A program made the translations under genes and the position numbers. This document shows positions 22,960 through 23,377 of a DNA stretch of 23,377 bases, piece after piece. This stretch comes from Myxococcales bacterium. Lineage in GTDB: Bacteria; Myxococcota; Polyangia; HGW-17; SLPX01. Positions within the stretch are counted from its first letter, which is position 1; the number at the start of each line of letters is the position of its first letter. The notes beneath the pieces are model-generated. The model ran no database searches and was not told the DNA's origin. It saw nothing but the letters and a program-made list of their open reading frames with translations. The stretch covers positions 1-23,377 of the forward strand of contig SLPX01000332.1 in the NCBI GenBank assembly GCA_007131745.1, written 5' to 3'.

Positions 22960-23377
22960 ATGAGACGCATTGCAGCCGTTGCCCTCAACACTTTTAGGGA
23001 AGCAATAAGAAACAAGATTCTCTACGCGTTGCTGTTTTTTGCGGTGTCTTTGATAATGGCGTCCATAGCAGTGGCCAGGCTTTCTCTGCATGAAGAGATT
23101 CGAGTCGTGGAAGATCTGGGACTTGCTGCAATAAGCTTGTTCGCCGTTTTAATAGCCGTGTTTGTCGGCGTCAATCTCGTGTATAAGGAGTTGGAGCGCA
23201 AAACAGTTTATTTCATTGTTCCAAAGCCGATTTACCGATGGGAATTTCTGTGCGGCAAGCTGTTGGGGACTTCCTTGACGCTGGGGGTTTTGGTCCTGAT
23301 CATGGCAGTGGTGTTTTTCGGGGTTCTTAAAATAATGGGAGGGGAAGTTCGGATTGTGCTGGTAAAGGCGATATGGC
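22960..23377 (+). CDS. ABC-2 type permease, partial (cut at window end)
   Basis: An open frame with no stop runs to the window edge, giving the first 139 residues. ATG 22960 has an AGGGAGA ribosome binding site at 22944-22950. The N-terminus MRRIAAVALNTFREAIRNKI is the membrane-peripheral start typical of ABC-2 permeases. TM helices are at about 20-40, 54-75 and 102-124. The segment ERKTVYFIVPKPIYRWEF between TM2 and TM3 is characteristic of this permease subgroup. It pairs with the upstream ATPase. The C-terminal half is outside the window. Confidence 0.9.
   Translation, partial: MRRIAAVALNTFREAIRNKILYALLFFAVSLIMASIAVARLSLHEEIRVVEDLGLAAISLFAVLIAVFVGVNLVYKELERKTVYFIVPKPIYRWEFLCGKLLGTSLTLGVLVLIMAVVFFGVLKIMGGEVRIVLVKAIW

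Overview
The window is chromosomal-type bacterial DNA of moderate GC (by eye in the upper 40s), densely coding on both strands. Several features point to a deltaproteobacterial or myxobacterial-like lineage (Myxococcota, Desulfobacterota, Bdellovibrionota or a relative). These are two Hanks-type Ser/Thr kinases, one with the HRDxSPxN catalytic loop common in myxobacteria; a PilZ protein with a degenerate receiver; lipoproteins with DxNxDG-type acidic repeats; and an ABC-2 permease of a type common in these groups. This placement is inferred from gene style; no rRNA or other phylogenetic marker is present.

Layout. (1) 174-1748 (-): membrane-anchored Ser/Thr kinase with a PEGA-like C-terminal domain. 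(2) 1930-5242 (+): glycine-cleavage operon gcvH-gcvPA-gcvPB with a plausible sigma70 promoter; gcvT and lpd are not in the window. (3) 5262-6332 (-): HDAC/AcuC-type deacetylase. (4) 6475-7038 (+): RmlC-like epimerase. (5) 7108-9252 (+): second Ser/Thr kinase with one TM helix and a TPR-like tail. (6) 9311-9823 (-): TlpA-like thioredoxin lipoprotein. (7) 9824-10201: 378-bp non-coding region with one copy of a 30-bp repeat and a promoter. (8) 10202-11677 (+): processive family-2 glycosyltransferase. (9) 11695-12345 (-): unrecognised 216-aa protein. (10) 12446-15517 (+): very long S41 carboxy-terminal protease with Ig-like and SH3-like C-terminal domains. (11) 15499-18360 (-): ArsA-like ATPase, PilZ/pseudo-receiver protein and TPR protein, interrupted by a hairpin-rich repeat element. 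(12) 18570-20843 (+): beta-barrel-type outer-membrane protein and a large lipoprotein. (13) 20910-23377 (+): sugar-nucleotide epimerase translationally coupled to an ABC ATPase, followed by its permease, which is cut by the window end.

The genes do not form one obvious pathway. Besides glycine catabolism, the recurring theme is signalling and the cell envelope: two kinases, a PilZ protein, a beta-glycan-type synthase, an envelope protease, lipoproteins and an exporter. The clearest unexplained sequence feature is a perfect 30-bp inverted repeat pair (9994-10023 and 16412-16441) about 6.4 kb apart. One copy contains the start codon of the ArsA-like ATPase and abuts a palindrome-rich element. 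I saw no CRISPR array, tRNA, rRNA, transposase or phage gene, and I do not see a convincing new defence or biosynthetic system. The most promising leads are the repeat pair and the divergent ATPase, PilZ and protease proteins.
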